Below, in pieces: positions 63,835 to 64,000 of a DNA stretch of 64,000 nt. The position numbers were made by a program, and so were the translations under genes. Position 1 is the stretch's first letter; each line of letters opens with the position of its first letter. A model generated the notes under the pieces. It worked only from the letters and a program-made list of their open reading frames with translations, was not told where the DNA came from and ran no database searches. The DNA is taken from positions 1,426,001-1,490,000 of the forward strand of contig NZ_CP036164.1 in NCBI RefSeq assembly GCF_004295485.1. Reading direction: 5' to 3'. This DNA comes from Janibacter limosus (GTDB lineage Bacteria > Actinomycetota > Actinomycetes > Actinomycetales > Dermatophilaceae).

Positions 63835-64000
63835 TCAGTCCAGCCGGTCGGCGGCGACGACCCCGCGCCTCACCTTGTCGACGGCCGCACGGGCCACGCC
63901 GCGCAGGTGCGGCTCGGGGGCCGCGTCGCCGACCTGGTCGAGCAGGTCGACGACCTGCTTGCAGCGGCGCACGAAGTCACCGGCGGTGAGGTCCGACCCG
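63835..64000 (-). CDS. helY: HelY-type DEAD/DEAH helicase, C-terminal fragment
   Basis: The last 54 residues of a gene running off the window: GSDLTAGDFVRRCKQVVDLLDQ and VARAAVDKVRRGVVAADRLD. This is the C-terminal signature (AGDFVRxxKQxxDLLDQ) of Ski2/HelY RNA helicases. Its neighbour, the 5'-3' exonuclease, is the same as in mycobacteria. The rest cannot be judged. Confidence 0.85.
   Translation of the reverse strand, partial: GSDLTAGDFVRRCKQVVDLLDQVGDAAPEPHLRGVARAAVDKVRRGVVAADRLD

Overview
The window is high-GC DNA (about 70 percent by eye) with strong third-position G/C bias and dense, often overlapping gene pairs (ATGA and GTGA junctions). The gene content is actinobacterial: small basic protein/DUF881, garA, two MerR genes and the DUF151 nuclease around the glycine-cleavage genes, rbpA, a split ppm/lnt pair, and the end of a HelY-type helicase. 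The order DUF881-sbp-DUF881-gcvH-garA-MerR-DUF151-MerR-gcvP matches the Rv1823-Rv1832 region of mycobacteria. The overall style suggests a Micrococcales member such as Intrasporangiaceae (for example Janibacter); that placement is inference.

Layout. 0-7.4 kb (+): the conserved block above, ending in gcvP behind a glycine riboswitch. 7.4-11.8 kb (-): sbcD-sbcC double-strand-break nuclease. 11.9-17.2 kb (-): a NarL-type two-component system with an FtsX-type ABC transporter. 17.3-25.5 kb: small metabolic genes (GCS2 ligase, histidine phosphatase, OsmC, flavin monooxygenase, YceI, YrdC-like, ArsR with SRPBCC) and tdh-kbl threonine catabolism. 25.6-30.3 kb: rlmC, a conserved-TM-helix channel-like protein and an acyl-CoA synthetase. 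30.3-48.6 kb is the accessory part: a broken methyltransferase, a short UvrA-like ATPase, an AraC/metallo-hydrolase/SDR group, a Tat-exported BBE-type oxidase, an extra SSB, a DapA paralogue with a divergent LysR, a CYP152 peroxygenase-type P450, an Imm5-like protein, an orphan antitoxin, and a lower-GC segment (about 45.8-47.9 kb) with an AbrB/RelE toxin-antitoxin locus whose toxin frame is broken. 48.6-64 kb returns to core style: methyltransferase, FUSC, frameshifted panE-like gene, ArfB-like factor, APC transporter with UspA, NYN-LOTUS protein, secreted M15 peptidase, MFS transporter, rbpA, fxsA-ppm-lnt, Lrp regulator, 5'-3' exonuclease and the helY end.

Three signals cut across genes. 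(1) At least 20 start codons lie about 6 nt (5-7) downstream of a TANNNT-like -10 hexamer with no leader, so leaderless transcription appears common; one of these starts a 10-codon upstream ORF in front of rlmC. (2) A strand-unbiased motif, CGAAGGG extended to CGAAGGGRGY, is strongly over-represented, occurs in different reading frames with rare codons, and forms terminator stems. I found about 55 copies of the 7-mer and 10 of CGAAGGGAGC by eye. (3) Several genes are visibly broken: the methyltransferase by a 20-bp tandem duplication, the RelE toxin by an extra A after GTG, and panE by an extra C in a C-run. I saw no tRNA, rRNA, CRISPR array or transposase.
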